NCBI GenBank assembly: GCA_014529385.2
Contig: CM043942.1
Span: 109,011,141 to 109,075,140 of the forward strand
Source: Adiantum capillus-veneris
Taxonomy: Eukaryota; Streptophyta; Polypodiopsida; Polypodiales; Pteridaceae
Direction of reading: 5' to 3'
DNA: 64,000 nt
Of the stretch, positions 43,801 through 56,640 are shown piece by piece. Numbering within the stretch: the stretch's first letter is position 1; each line of letters opens with the position of its first letter. A program made the translations under genes and the position numbers. Below the pieces are notes generated by a model. It made no database searches. It saw only the letters and a list, made by a program, of their open reading frames with translations, and was not told the origin of the DNA.

Positions 43801-46800
43801 GCTTTAATCAATGTCATAGAAACATAGCCGTGTGTATTGTCGAGTGTTTGTGAACTAGCATGAGTGTGAGCATATATTGATAACTTGTTCTACATAATCA
43901 GGCACTCAGAATGTTACTAGGAATGCTGTTTGTAACTTATATTTAGTCATTAGAAGTTCATGTTGTCTTGTAGATGACTACCTTGAGTTCACAACTGGAT
44001 GGAGATGATCTTCATATTGTCTTGAGGATGACAATATGTAGATTGCTTAGCCTGTAGGCGAGATGAAGTTTTTCCATTGAGTAATGTTTTTGGTCTTTCA
44101 CAGGTGTGAAGGTCTACATTAGTTGCTTTAATCAATGTCATAGAAACATAGCCGTGTGTATTGTCGAGTGTTTGTGAACTAGCATGAGTGTGAGCATATA
44201 TTGATAACTTGTTCTACATAATCAGGCACTCAGAATGTTACTAGGAATGCTGTTTGTAACTTATATTTAGTCATTAGAAGTTCATGTTGTCTTGTAGATG
44301 ACTACCTTGAGTTCACAACTGGATGGAGATGATCTTCATATTGTCTTGAGGATGACTATCTTGAACTCATAACTTGCTCTTTCCATTATGTAAATCTGAG
44401 CATAAGTGTGTTGATGCTTATATTGTCTTGTTCAAGACTACCATTAGTCTTTCTTTTTATTTTGCTTTTCCTGGGAATATATCTACGTATCTATACATAC
44501 ATGCGTATTTATACACACACATGCACCTGCGTACACATATACAGAGATATAATGTGTTTGTGCGCACATCCAATTTTCCACAAACTTTTCCCAGTTATCT
44601 GACTTTGTTGTGTAAATAATAATTTTCAGCTTTATATGGAAACTGTTCAAGACCTTCTTGCACCTGAGAAGGATAACATAACCATAGCTGAAGATCCAAA
44701 GACTGGTGATGTCTCCTTGCCTGGAGCAACATCTGTTGAAATTAGGGACCAGAAGAGCTTTATTGAACTGTTACAGATTGGAGAAGCCAACCGTTTTGCT
44801 GCAAACACAAAGCTTAACACCGAGTCATCTCGAAGTCACTCTTTGCTTTTGGTAAGACCATGTCCCAGCTTAAAGATATTTATTAGGCACCTGAGGGACT
44901 TAGATGACCATAGATTCGGAACATGATTGTTATTATCATCCTTTCCGGTTTGTGCGTGCTACAGGTGAATGTCAAAAAAACTGTTAGAGTCAAACCTGAA
45001 AGAGAGCTTGCCACCCTCAATGAAAACGGCTCAAGCTTGCAATCTCCGAAAGGACAGACCATTCTTACAGTCAGGAAAAGCAAATTGCTTATTGTGGATT
45101 TGGCTGGATCAGAGAGGGTCAATAAATCTGGTTTGCCTTCCTTTGTTACTGACAAAACTTTGTCTCAAACATTTGGCTTCTCACTGATTCTTGCACAATT
45201 GCTTGTCTCGGTTTAAATGCCATTTATCCACTGTTTTTTTTGTACCAGGTAGTGAAGGCCTTCTGCTAGAGGAGGCCAAATTCATAAATCTTTCACTGAC
45301 ATCTCTTGGAAAGTGCATCAATGCTCTAGCTGAAAACAGTCCTCACGTTCCTATCAGGGATTCCAAGCTGACTAGACTCCTTCGAGATTCTTTTGGAGGT
45401 AATATTATAGTTGTTGTATGGGTCCTATGTTGTGAGGAACAAAACTCTAATTCATGTAATCCGTTTTAGAAGACATATTAGTCGAATCTTTGGCATGCTA
45501 AAACATGCATCAGAGGAGGAGACTAGGTGTACAAAAGCATTTCCACGCTTAGGATATTGAATCGCCTCATAAGAAGAATTCAAGCTTTCTTCTTTTAGAA
45601 GACCCACATGAAGTTTTGCCTAGTTTCCACAACAGGAGCTAACGACATTCAGTGTTCAAGTGCCAACTAGATTTCTCTTGCATGCTGGGGTTACCAAGAA
45701 GTAATTAGCATTGTGGTGATTTATTATATAGTTCGTTATCCACACTGTAGTTGTACACGATCGTTAGTTTTTTTGCTTAGTGGTGGTTGTTTTGTTCTGT
45801 TATTGTAGGCACTGCAAGAACATCTTTAATCATAACAATCGGGCCATCACCTCAGCATCGCGGAGAAACAACAAGCACAATTTTGTTTGGACAAAGAGTA
45901 AGTGCTTACCCATCTTCCTTTTGTCTATGTGGTGTGGGTCTCTACCGTGTGTTTTTAAAAGGCTTTAATATTTCCCAGGCTATGAAAGTGGAGAATATGA
46001 TGAAACTTAGAGAGGAGTTTGATTACAAAAGCCTCTGCAAGAAGTTAGAGACAGACTTAGATAGATTGATAGCAGAGAATGAAAGACAGACCAAGTTGGT
46101 GCTTGAAGCTGAAGAGGAAATGCAGATAAAGGTCGAAGAAGCTCGGACATCAATGCTGGAAACAGAGAGTAGATCGAAAAATTCACTACAGGTTTTGAAT
46201 TTTTTCTTTTTGTTTGTGATAGTGTTCGGTCTTGTCATCAGTTTGGTTATAGAGCTTGCCCAAACTGTCCTGGTCTTTTCTGTCAGCCTTAGCATCAAGC
46301 TTTAATCGAGTTGCCTACTCGAACTCAGGCCATGAGCTGTGATTAAAGTACAGTCCTTTGCTCTTTGACTGGCATGTAGGGACCTGACACACCATCCAAG
46401 TAGTGAGGATGATTCCGGAAAGCTTCCTTTTTTTAAAAGTTCTGTTAAATTAATTTAGATGTGCTTGTATCATATTCCATGTATGATTTTTCACACTTTA
46501 TCTTTGAGGCCTTTTGCTTTTCTGGAAAAGCACTTCTCCGTGTTAGAAAGTAGTAGTTGGCCCTCGACGATCTGGAGGGCAGAACACCACATAAAGTTTG
46601 AAAGGCTGATTTGAAGAGAGCTCCTGCACATGACAAGTTGTAACCTCAATTGTAACTAGTTGAAGCTTCCGTGGTTGATTATTGATTCTTTGAGGCATTG
46701 CCAGCAATGAGTAAGAGAGGGGCCACAGCGTACACATGATAGCACTGCCATTTGAACAGCCACTAATAGTGCAAAGACCGCTTATTGGATTTGAGTTTCC

Positions 46801-49800
46801 ACAAAATGGCTGGTGTGTACACAAGTGGAGCTGAGTTGAGAGATGTAAGAGCATATGAAGTCAACATTGCTCCACTCTAGAATGAGATTAGAAAGGAATG
46901 AGTTAAAGGCTGAGTTTCCAAGAACAGTCAATAGCTGCCATGTTTTAGGTGGGCAGTTTACATTTTTATTTGGGACATACATTTCATGCTTAGCTGTGCT
47001 GATAGATATGTATAACTTTTCACAATGGGTTTTTTGGAGGACTTTATAGTACAGTGCTCAACTTAAAAGTCCCAGAGACCGTGTTTGATGCTTGTTAAAT
47101 GCACTGTTAGAGCTTTATTGTTACTTCCTGCACCTGTCTTCTAACCCAGATTTAGATCAAGCTGGAAGAGCTTGTCATCTTTTTAAGGCCCTTGTTTTTA
47201 AACAGGAAATGGCTGCAGAAAGCGAGAAGCTTCAAAAAGAACACAGAGAGACAGTTTTTAAGCTGGAGAAAGAGCGTGTCCGGCTAGAGCAGGAGCTCAA
47301 AGACTCATTGCAGGGTCTCAGCACAGCAAAAGAGGTTGCTGTCTCAGAGAAAGAGGTGATTTAAGAACACCATTCTTATCTTGGTTGTCCTTCATTTCTG
47401 CTATCGTGTATGCGAATTATGTGCTTGGGGTGTTCTCCTGATTTGTTTCAAAGCAACTTTTGACGCGGTTTTTGTTTTCCATCTGGGTCATTGTGTCAAA
47501 AGATGCAAATACAAAGTGAAAGAGCAAGAAATGAAAAGGAGCTGCAAGATTGCATGGAGAGGTGTCAGCGCAAAATTACAGAAATGACCGAGAAATTTGA
47601 GTCAGAGCGCTTGCAAAAGGAAAAGCTACAAAGAAGGCTGCAAGATATAGAGGATGGATTGACGAAAAAGGACAAAGTTCAGGTATGTTTGAAGTAGCTG
47701 ACATACAAATTTCTTCTCTCATTTCATTGATTAACTTTCCTACTTTGAAATAGTTGGAAAATCAGGAACAGCTGCAAAAGCTTGCAAGGCAAATGGAGAG
47801 TGAATCTCAGTTGAGGGAGGAAGCTGAGAAAGAGCTAGCTGATAGGAAGTCTCAAGCAAGTCTAGTCTCTAATGAAGAGGTATCTGCTGTGTGACCTTTC
47901 ACATGATTACTGACATTTTCAGAATAGTTAGTGTTAAAGTTGAAGCTTTCATTTGGTTTAATCTAGTGTCTGTCAATCACAAGCTGGTGGATGCCCTGAT
48001 GCAAACAATTTGATCAACACCTGAACTAGTTTTGGAACCCATTCTAGGTTGCTTCTTGGAGTTCTTGAGCTGATTAGACCGACTTCCTTTCCAATATATA
48101 GCAAGAAGAAACATGATTATGCCAGGTTTTAACCTCTTGTGTGCGTATGTGATTGGCAATTGGCGCTTGTTGAGCACCTTACTGGACCTTGCTTCACACT
48201 TTGGTTCCATGTTAGTTGAGCTGGAGGCCAACAACTGAGGGTGCCTGCAAGTTAGGTTGAACATCAATGGATTTCTGTAACCTGGAAAAGCAGGCCTTAT
48301 TGTTCACAGCCTGTGCGGAATGATTACGGCCTTATTTGTGCTTACCTTCCCATGAAATGATTAGCACTGCTTCAATTCTTTTTTTTTTTCACATGTGCCT
48401 GTACTTGATTGTTACTAAGACTTCTTGGTGGTATCAGAGTACTCAACTTAAAAGTGAAGTGGAATCTCTACGGCAAGAACTAGATGAGCATCATAGACAG
48501 AAAGAAAGGCTCGAAAAAGATGTAAAAAATTTGAAGCAGCAATTACTTCATTTAAGTTATGATCATGATGAGGTAATTTTGCAAATATCTTAACATTGTT
48601 AGCGGGTCTCCAACTTCTTTCAAAACGTTGAGCTGGTTATTTTTTCTTTCTATCAGACCCGAAAGTTCCTTGATAGAGAACCTGCAAGGGCATGGTGTGG
48701 CTCAGAATCACCCATGAGCCTGAACAAATCGAGTCATATGCGAGAAACAATCAATGGTCAAAGGGCTACTATTGCAAAGCTATTTGAACAAGGTAATGAA
48801 AAGCTTGAAAGAATGGTGTGTTTGAAGATCGTAGGTTTGTGATGTTAGTAAGCCCTCTTTAGCACGTTCTTTGAAGCCTAAATGATATCTTCACTTGTAT
48901 ACAGTTGGCTTGCAAAAAATATTGTCTTTATTGGAGTCTGAAGATGTTGATGTCCGAGTTCATGCTGTAAAAGTTGTGGCCAATCTTGCAGCAGAAGGTC
49001 AGGCCTTTTGTGTTTGTTGAGCTTCAGTAAAGTTTTCCTTGTGATGCAGCGAGTCACGCATCATCTTGATCATTTAGTAGTTTCCTGCTGCTCTTTGGCT
49101 GAGTCTGTGCTTACTGTTGTCCCACAAACAGAAGCAAACCAGGAGAAGATTGTGGAGGCTGGGGGCTTGGGTTCTCTTCTTAGGTTGTTGCAAAACTCAG
49201 AAGATGAAACCATTAGAAGAGTAGCTGCTGGTGCTATTGCTAACCTTGCGATGAATGGTAAGCTACAAAACTGTACTTGCTTAAAACAATATTGACTATA
49301 TATTTGAAGAAATAAGCTAATGCTCGTCAGTAATTATCTGCAGAAACCAACCAGGAGCTTATCATGGCACAGAGCGGGATCAAACTACTGGCTCGGACAG
49401 CAAATGAGGCCGAAGACGCCCAAACACTACGGATGGTAGCAGGAGCAATAGCGAATCTTTGCGGCAATGGTGCACTTTCAATTTTGTTATGGAGAAGCCC
49501 TTGTTCCAGCTGGCCAGAAGCTAACTGCCTTCTCTATTTACCGCTTTTGTTCTTTTTCCTTGTGAATGTACAGACAAGCTTCAAGGAAGATTGAGGGAGG
49601 AAGGTGGCATCAAAGCTCTCCTCAGTATGGTTCGATCTCGACATGGTGATGTGCTGGCTCAGATAGCTAGGGGTGTTGCCAACTTTGCGAAGTGTGAGTC
49701 AAGAGCGGCTGCACAAGGTTTGTACAACTTTATGGTTGTGTTCTTTTGGTGCTGTAGGTAGACCAGACCTCTTTCAAAAACCTTAAAGTCTGCTGATAAT

Positions 49801-50187
49801 CTTATCAGGGCAAAGGAAAGGAAGGTCTCTACTCATAGAAGATGGTGCACTTCCTTGGGTGGTCGCAAATGCCAGCACTGAGGCCTCACCAGTCCGAAGG
49901 CATATCGAGCTTGCTCTTTGTCATCTTGCTCAGCATGGTGTGCATATCTCTATCTTGTGTTTTACATTACACAAAATAGACTCCTATGGCTGTTCTCATA
50001 TGAAACTGTTATTGATAATCTGACAGAATTCAATGCCAAAGACCTAGTGGAAGCTGGAGGCTTATGGGAACTTGTCCGTATATCCAAAGAGTGTTCGCGG
50101 GAGGACATTAGAAGCCTTGCAAGGCGGACCCTGACTGCAAGTCCCACCTTTCAAGCAGAACTAAGAAAGGTGCAAACTTACCCTTGA
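40860..50187 (+). CDS. ARK: Armadillo repeat-containing kinesin (ARK / KIN-U), 20 exons
   Basis: Exons: 40860-41070, 41164-41258, 41351-41473, 41565-41750, 44630-44851, 44965-45130, 45249-45398, 45809-45897, 45979-46191, 47206-47355, 47503-47682, 47754-47879, 48438-48572, 48657-48792, 48905-48997, 49132-49257, 49344-49469, 49574-49717, 49809-49937, 50027-50187. All introns are GT-AG and every joint keeps frame: 2961 nt, 986 residues, near the family's 900-1050. An in-frame TAA six bases upstream fixes the start. The motor spans about residues 72-414: [13 protein letters not shown]-loop GQTGTGKT (157-164), switch I NTESSRSH (268-275), switch II DLAGSE (324-329). A Glu/Lys-rich coiled coil (about 415-690) and armadillo repeats (about 728-986) follow. 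The family comprises microtubule motors acting in root-hair growth, microtubule dynamics and, in moss, plus-end-directed transport. It looks intact. Confidence 0.95.
41751..44629 (+). other. Intron 4 of the kinesin gene (2.9 kb)
   Basis: Much longer than the other introns (about 70-1010 bp). It interrupts the motor between VSYLQ and LYMETVQDL. It has no intact gene, and the short open frames at 42857-43281 lack known motifs. It contains the 324-bp tandem duplication. Confidence 0.8.
43714..44356. repeat. 324-bp tandem duplication, apparently perfect
   Basis: Copy 1 is 43714-44037 and copy 2 is 44038-44356, beginning GTAGATTGCTTAGCCTGTAG. I found no difference by eye over the shared 319 bp. 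Each copy has a splice-acceptor-like TTTGGTCTTTCACAG. Confidence 0.92.
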
Positions 50188-50476
50188 AGGCACATCTCCT
50201 ACAGATAGAAGCCTTGTAAAAATCCCCAACCAGTATTGTTGTTTCTTCCTCTCTTCAGTCCAACATGTAGGAAGTGTAAGTACTATCTCCTTCATTGATT
50301 CCTACTTTAGTAGCAGAAGTAGGGGACAAGAAAGTTTTTCTATCATAGGCATCACCAACATGTATATAGATTACCATGCCTTGATGATTTGCTGAAACAT
50401 ATTGTATAGGTTAGCTAGCCCCTCTTGAGTATTGCCAAAAAGGCTTGGTCAGTTTTCCATGGGGGCCTATTTTTTT

Positions 50477-50482
50477 AATAAA
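50477..50482 (+). terminator. Possible polyadenylation signal of the kinesin gene
   Basis: AATAAA lies 290 bp after the stop codon in T-rich sequence, followed by GT-rich sequence. It is the first canonical signal I see downstream. Confidence 0.45.
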
Positions 50483-50499
50483 ATTATACTGAGGCTGAT

Positions 50500-52489
50500 G
50501 TAATGGGACCGTAATCTCTCTAGTAACCGGGCATCTTTGCCTGTTCTAATTATGTGAACTGCGAAGTTGCGCTCTTCGTTTAATCCATGCAAACTTGAGC
50601 CCATGGGTAGATCTCAGTGTTGTGATTTGGAAGTAAAGAGCATTGCTTTTCAGTTGGTGTAAGAGTTACAAGGGGACATGGAATAAATGACATGGCATGA
50701 AAAGACTTTTTACTTCCCCGAGGAGGAAACTTGCTTCCTGCCCCCACCGGTGGCTGGAGGGTCTTTTCCCCTTGTCGGCTTGCTGGCTCTAGCTTGCATG
50801 TCCCTTGATGGGGAAAACTATGCAGAAGCTTCACAATCTTTTGCAAAATCACATTTGCAATCTGAAACTTTTATAACTATCATTGGCAGGATCAATTTAG
50901 TAACTGAAAGGCATGTGATTCCCTATGTCTCTGGATCTTCGATTCTGTGATCTTTTAAATGACCTACTCATGGATGGGATTGCAACTCTCTCGGACTTCC
51001 CTCCCTTGATCATCTACCACTTCTCATCAACCTTGAAGATAAATTGACAAAAACCTTGTCTGCTCACATGCACTATCAAAAAATTCAGCTATTCTCCTTC
51101 ATTGTAGTTAATGCCGTCACTGTTTCGTACAAGATGGTAATGTTTCTCAAATATTTGGATATCTTGAAGCTTCCAGGCAGTGCTGGGGAAAATTCATTTT
51201 CCTAACCATACACAATTCCTCTCTATGCTCTTTCAAAGAAGAAAATTTTGAAAATTTAAGCTATTTTCTCACATTTTTACACTATTTTTTGCAACTTCTA
51301 GGTATAACCCTTGCTCGTAAGTGGCATTCTTGAATCCTCAAGTGGCACAATTGTAGGTTGAGACATATTTTTGGAACATTGCTTCCAGGTCTTGGTAGCA
51401 CTAGTTTGCCTTAAAACACCATTGGACTCCAAATTAAATTCAAATTTATTTGTACTTCCCCCTTGATTCTATGATCCTTGAAATTGATGTGTGATAAAAG
51501 CATTATCCCTTACAAAAAGAAGCCCAATAAGTCAACCATGCTTATCAAGATTTGCATTATTCAACAAATCCATTCCCAATGACCTCAATCTTCCTTTTGT
51601 GTAGACTAGGCTAGCATCAATGGATTAATTTGCTTAAGGACTTAGCACTGAAGTGTTGGACTCTTGGGAGCAACTGTTGACCATTGGATGAAGCTTCTCC
51701 ATTAGTGCCACATGGCTCTTTCCTTTGAGAGAAGCAAGAACTAGGCTTCATTCTATTCAGGCCATTGTCACCCAATGACTATTGGTTGAGATTAGAGTTA
51801 GGCTTGTGTTCTATTTGCCATGTTGTTAGGCAAAAAACAATCTCTTAGGCCAAACAAAGCAAAGCAATGTAGCTAAAATACAAATCATTTGTGTTGCATG
51901 AAATGTTTCCAAACAAGAAATGATAACCTACAAATTAAAGTTTGAAACGGCAACTACAAAACCTAGTAAACGTGGGGGTATACTCAAATTGCAAATGCAA
52001 AACCCCAAGACGATGAATCTTGGCACCTATATGAAGTGACTACAAAGCTTCACCCGTGTCGAATTGTTGTGTTGTATCACTCCTTGTGCAAGTTGTGATG
52101 CTTAGTGCTTACAAATGAGCATGTGCATATGCAAGCACCCCCAAGTTGTTCAATTCCGGCATGTTTTACGAGGAAGGTTGGTTACCTTCATGGTTCTATT
52201 AGTTTCAAATAGAAATGCTAGGAGTAGGCTAAAGCAACAACTTGAATAGATTGAAATCGTAAATTTTGATGCGAGCCAGCAGTCAACTCGCGTTGCCTCC
52301 CGTTTCTCACAACATCGAAACACCTCATCTTGTACCTTAACGCTCGAATTCTCCTTGGGAATCTCAAGAACCCAAGCTTCAACCTCTCAATAATTTTTTC
52401 TTTGAATGGGACCGTATGTATGTGTCCTTTCTTGGAATGGGAGTTTTGTAGTTATACTTTTTAGTTCCTATTGCTTCATTGGGTTTACC
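50500..52489. other. Intergenic, no recognisable gene
   Basis: Short frames only; no motor, transposon or RNA signature. It separates the kinesin 3' end from a copia 5' LTR. Confidence 0.5.
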
Positions 52490-52619
52490 TGTTAGAAGAT
52501 ACATGTGGTAGTGATGTCTGTGAACACAGTAAGGACCATCGGAAATTTTTTCTCTCACTCGTGTGCCTTGAGCTTCCTTCGTCTTCTTTAAGCTGTTTCC
52601 TGCAATCCTAATTCTAACA
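52490..52619 (+). repeat. Shrunken 5' LTR of the copia element
   Basis: TGTTAGAAGATACATGTGG to ATTCTAACA. It lacks the whole CACTAGGAGG...CTCTCTGTTG unit that holds most of the LTR middle, and so probably lacks its promoter. Confidence 0.88.
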
Positions 52620-52623
52620 ATAC

Positions 52624-52637
52624 ATATCAGAGCAGGT
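52624..52637 (+). promoter_or_regulatory. Primer binding site
   Basis: ATATCAGAGCAGG shortly after the LTR end resembles the copia TGGTATCAGAGC initiator Met-tRNA site with the first bases changed. Confidence 0.7.
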
Positions 52638-52981
52638 TGCATTCTTCCGGGCTTAGTCGTCAGCAGCTCCAATACACGCCTGCTCACTTTCTCCGATTTT
52701 TGTGAGCTTTGGCGAGCGTCAGTAGATCGATAAATACTTTGGGCAAGCTCGTAGAGCTTGGTCTGCTTAGATTTCTTATTCAGGTTCATTTCGGCCTCTG
52801 TTTCCACTACATGCAGTACTGCTCAGGCTATTTCGTCATTTTGTGTAGAATTTTTGTCAGTGCCATTCTCTGCTTAACAGGTCCCTTATAGTCTTCTATG
52901 TTTTGTGTTATATAGCACGTGTTGTTCCCGCTTCGTTTCTCCTCTTTTCAGACAATTTTCACATCAGGTGCAATATTTGCT

Positions 52982-53908
52982 ATGGTTGACAATAACACAG
53001 ATGTATTCAAGATGTTTGCTTCTGAGGATAGATTGGATGGAGACAATTACCCTATGTAGGCTTTTATGATGAAACATGTTCTTGTGTCAAAGGGCGTCTG
53101 GAATATTATGCAGGTCATTGATGTACATACTGGTTCTGAGGATGTAGACGATGTTGCAGGTTTTGGTGGTAGGATTGCTGCTGCCAGAGCTATTTTGCCT
53201 TACGGCTGAGCAAGCTCGTTGGGATGTAAAAGACGCGCAGGTTCATGCATTGATTGTATTGTCTGTGAAGCGCACTATTACTAATCATATTCGTTCAACA
53301 AAATCTGCGAAACAAGCTTGGGATATTCTGGACGGTCTTTATACAAGTCGCAATGAGGCAATTGCATTGCTTCGTAAAGAGCTGGAGTCGAAAATTATGC
53401 ATGAGGAAGATGAAATGGACACTTTCTTTTTTGATCTCAAGGATATAAATGAGCAACTTATTTCTTCAGGCGAAGTCATTTCTGACAATTCCCTTGTGCA
53501 AACTATCCTTGATGCTTTGTCATATTCTTACCAGACCTTTGTTAGTACTTGGAGACTTATGACCCAACGAAATCTTGAAGTTGTCAAGCTTGATGCATTA
53601 TGCACATTGCTGTTGCAAGAGTCACTTTCCCAAAAAAAAAAGTACTAAACAATGTGCAATTGAACAGGCTTTTATTGCTGCTCAAAGAAAAGGTGGTAAC
53701 AACAATGTACCCACTTCTCGTGGTTCCTCTACGAGTGAAAATATTCTGTTCCTAATGCTTCTGTTGACAGCACCTCGTCTAGGAAATCTGATGATGAGGG
53801 CAAAAAGAAGGTATGTTGCCATTATTGTGCAACTAATGATCACTTGATCAAGCAGTGTCCGAAATTGAAGGCAAAAGAGCTAAGAAGAAAGAGACTTGAT
53901 CAACTATA
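52982..53908 (+). pseudogene. copia Gag
   Basis: The ATG at 52982 begins MVDNNTDVFKMFASEDRLDG, followed by NYPM-TAG-AFMMKHVL (TAG at 53057, Trp in the minus-strand relative). After frameshifts the 53151-53648 frame has WDVKDAQVHALIVLSVKRTI, TKSAKQAWDILDGLY and EEDEMDTFFFDLKDINEQL, the UBN2-type copia Gag. A run of A at 53632 shifts the frame. The zinc knuckle CHYCATNDHLIKQC is at about 53821-53862, and TAG ends it near 53908. Confidence 0.88.
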
Positions 53909-54030
53909 GGGTCCAATACTAGTGCAACTATTGTAGAGTCTTCTGTGAAAGGAGATTGTGATGCTATGTAGATGCAAAGTGGGCCTTTAGTGCAGAGTGT
54001 ACTTATGATCGTGATGTCCATGATGCATGC

Positions 54031-55257
54031 ATGTCAGTTGCTGTAGACTCACATGTGTGCTATTTTGACAGTGGTGCTACAAAGCACACTACCTCATATC
54101 ATGATTTGTTTGCCTCTCTGGAGTATATCCCTCATGGGAATACTGTCACTGGCAACAATGCCTCTTATCTGGTTCAGGGAATTGGAAAGATTGTGCTTAC
54201 TGCTGCAAATGGCAGTTCTTTCACACTCGTTGATGCATTGTATGTACCTGTGATTAAGAAGAATCTTTTGTCTGTATCTGCACTTGCTAGACTTGGACTT
54301 GTAGTCAAATTTGTGGATGACATGTGTACAGTACATGATCTCAGTTTCGGTGATGAAATTGTTGCATCTGGCATTTTATACCTTGGGCTGTATAAGCTCA
54401 CTCTGTATGACAAGTGTGGGCCAAATTTTGCAAATGCAGTTGTGGATTCTAAGGCTATTTCAGATGTAAAACTTTGGCATACACGTTTTGGACATCTGAA
54501 TTTTGCTAGTGTGTTGCGTTTGCAAAAATCTAATATGGTTACTTCTTTGCTGCCTTTTGAAGCACCTGTCAAACATATTTGTGAAGGCTGTATTTTAGGT
54601 AAGATGCAACTTTCAAAGTTTCCAAAGGATGGTTCAGCTAGGACTACTTGCAGGTTTCAGCTTGTGCATAGTGATGTTTGTGGGCCCATGCAAACTCCGT
54701 CCTTGGGTAATTACCTTTACTTCAGGAATTTCATTGATGATTACTCTAGGCATGCATGGGTGTATCTGCTTAAAGCAAAGTCCGAAGTATTTATGTCCTT
54801 CAAACAATTTCTATCTATGGCTAAAAATGTCTCGAAATGCACTATAGGAACCCTTCGTTCTGATCGAGGAGAGGAGTATATGTCTCATGAATTCAATGCA
54901 TTTTTGGCTAGTAGTGGGATAAAACACCAATGTATAGTGCCATATACACCTCAACAAAATGATGTTGCTGAGAGGAAAAACAGGTCACTTACAAAAATGG
55001 CACGATACATGATCAAAAGTCAAGTTTTTCCGCATTCTTTTTGGCTTGAGGCCATCATGTGTGCCACTTGTGTACTTAACATGTGTCCTACAAAAGCTTT
55101 GCATTCTATGACTCCTTATGAAGCTTGGCATGATAGAAAACCTTCTATTGAGCAGATGCACATTTTTGGTTGTTTAACTTATGCTTTGAAGCCACAAACG
55201 CAGCGCAAAAAATTGGATGATAAGATTGTCAAATACAATTTTAAAAAAAAATTATAG
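54031..55257 (+). pseudogene. copia protease and integrase
   Basis: A 408-codon open frame. Protease: CYFDSGATKHTT (active site intact, residues 10-21), VPVIKKNLLSVSAL. Pre-integrase zinc region: LWHTRFGHLN and ICEGCILGKM (HHCC). Integrase core: LVHSDVCGPM, FIDDYSRHAWVYLL, LRSDRGEEYMSHEF, YTPQQNDVAERKNRSL (the usual Gly before Val is Asp), then TPYEAWHDRKPSIEQM. A short A-rich change near 55240 shifts the frame, and reading resumes at 55250 with YESKDCRLYHPQTK. It is the best-preserved coding piece of the element. Confidence 0.9.
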
Positions 55258-55740
55258 TTATGAAAGCAAAGATTGCAGGTTGTATCATCCGCAAACAAAG
55301 CGTATCTTGGTCTCACAGGATGTTATGTTTGTGGAAGATTCTATTAAGTCCTTGTTGTCATGTACTAGAGACAATAATGTAAGCTCACATGACATTTATG
55401 ACACTTTGTTGTCTCTTTTCAGTGGTGGAAGTTCAAATGTACATTTCAATGAGACAAATGTAGAGCCTATGGGGGTTTCTGAAAATGTTACAGATTAGCC
55501 TATTACTGATGCAGATGTACATGATATACTTGATGAGGAAAGGGCTGAGAATGAGCAGGCTAGAGGTATCCCAAAATGGCCGGTGCTTACTTTGTGTGAC
55601 AATAAATTGGATGTACCTTTGTCTAATCTACTTGTTCAGGTTCTTGCCATGCATCTTATGCATCAAATTGTTATGTTTTGGTTGTGTCTAACTTATGTGA
55701 TGTTGAAGAACCTCTGTCTTTTAATGAAGCACAAAACTCA
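55250..55740 (+). pseudogene. copia linker between integrase and RT
   Basis: VFVEDSIKSLLS-like sequence then VTD-TAG-PITDADVHDILDEERAENEQ (TAG at 55496; the copy at 10280 reads Gln). It continues to NEAQNSKSW at the RT start. Confidence 0.8.
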
Positions 55741-56640
55741 AAAAGTTGGATGACAGCCATGCATCAGAATATGATGCATTTATAGAAAATGACACATGGA
55801 ATTTATGTGATTTGCTACCTGGCAAAAAGGCCATTGGTACAAAGTGGGTTTACAAGCCGAAACACAAGTTAAATGGTGAGATTGATCACTATAAGGTTCG
55901 ACTTGTTGCAAAGGGTTATGCACAACAAAAAGGCAAAGATTATGAAGAGATTTTTGCTCCCACTTGTCGTATGACTACTATGCATTTTCTATGTGCATTG
56001 GCAGGTCATTTTGGTTGGGATGTACATCAGTCAGACATTGTTACTGCTTTCTTGAATGGTGACATATTTGAGGAGGTTTATATAACGTAGCCTCACGGTT
56101 TTATCAAGAAAGGACAAGAAGATAAAGTGTGCAAATGTAAGAAATCTTTGTATGGGTTGAAGCAATCTCCTCGTGCTTGGTATGAAAAAGCTGACACTCA
56201 TTTGGTCAAACTAGGCTTTCGTAACTGTCCAACGGAAAGCACATTGTATGTAAAGCGTGAGGGTGATGTACTTCTCATTGTCGTTCTCTATGTGGATAAT
56301 TGCTGATCACTGGACCAAATGAGAGACATATTGCTGGATTTAAGTCTGATTTGAATGCTAATTTCAAGATGAAAGATTTGGGACCGTTCCATCATTACTG
56401 GGGTATACAATTTAAACATTGTGATGGTGGTATTGCCTTGTGTTAGACAAGCTACATAGAGACATTGCTATGTAAGTTTGGACTTGAGGATTGCAAACCT
56501 ATTGCCACTCCCATGGAAATATGTTTAAAATTGAGTCTTCATGATGCTGATGATCTTGTCGATGTCACTCTTTACGAGACTGTTGTTGGATGCCTCATTT
56601 ATGTATGCAACATGAGGCCAGATATTCAATTCGCAGTCTC
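55741..56640 (+). pseudogene. copia reverse transcriptase
   Basis: SEYDAFIENDTWNLCDLLPGK, GTKWVYKPKHKLNGEIDHY, a NGDIFEEVY motif then TAG (56088-56090), SLYGLKQSPRAWYEK, and the catalytic region LYVDN near 56290, where a deletion changes the second Asp to Asn and shifts the frame (the sister copy has YVDDLL). A further TAG is at 56444. It ends with the NMRPDIQFAVSQVSGFMHS segment. Confidence 0.88.

Noticed and set aside
46023-46298. Minus-strand frame in the kinesin coiled-coil exon
   Set aside because: Antisense of exon 9; low-complexity Glu/Lys coding gives open antisense frames.
49962-50147. Minus-strand frame at the kinesin 3' end
   Set aside because: Antisense of exon 20 (armadillo repeat).
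54094-54572. Minus-strand frames opposite copia integrase
   Set aside because: Shadows of the plus-strand protease-integrase frame.
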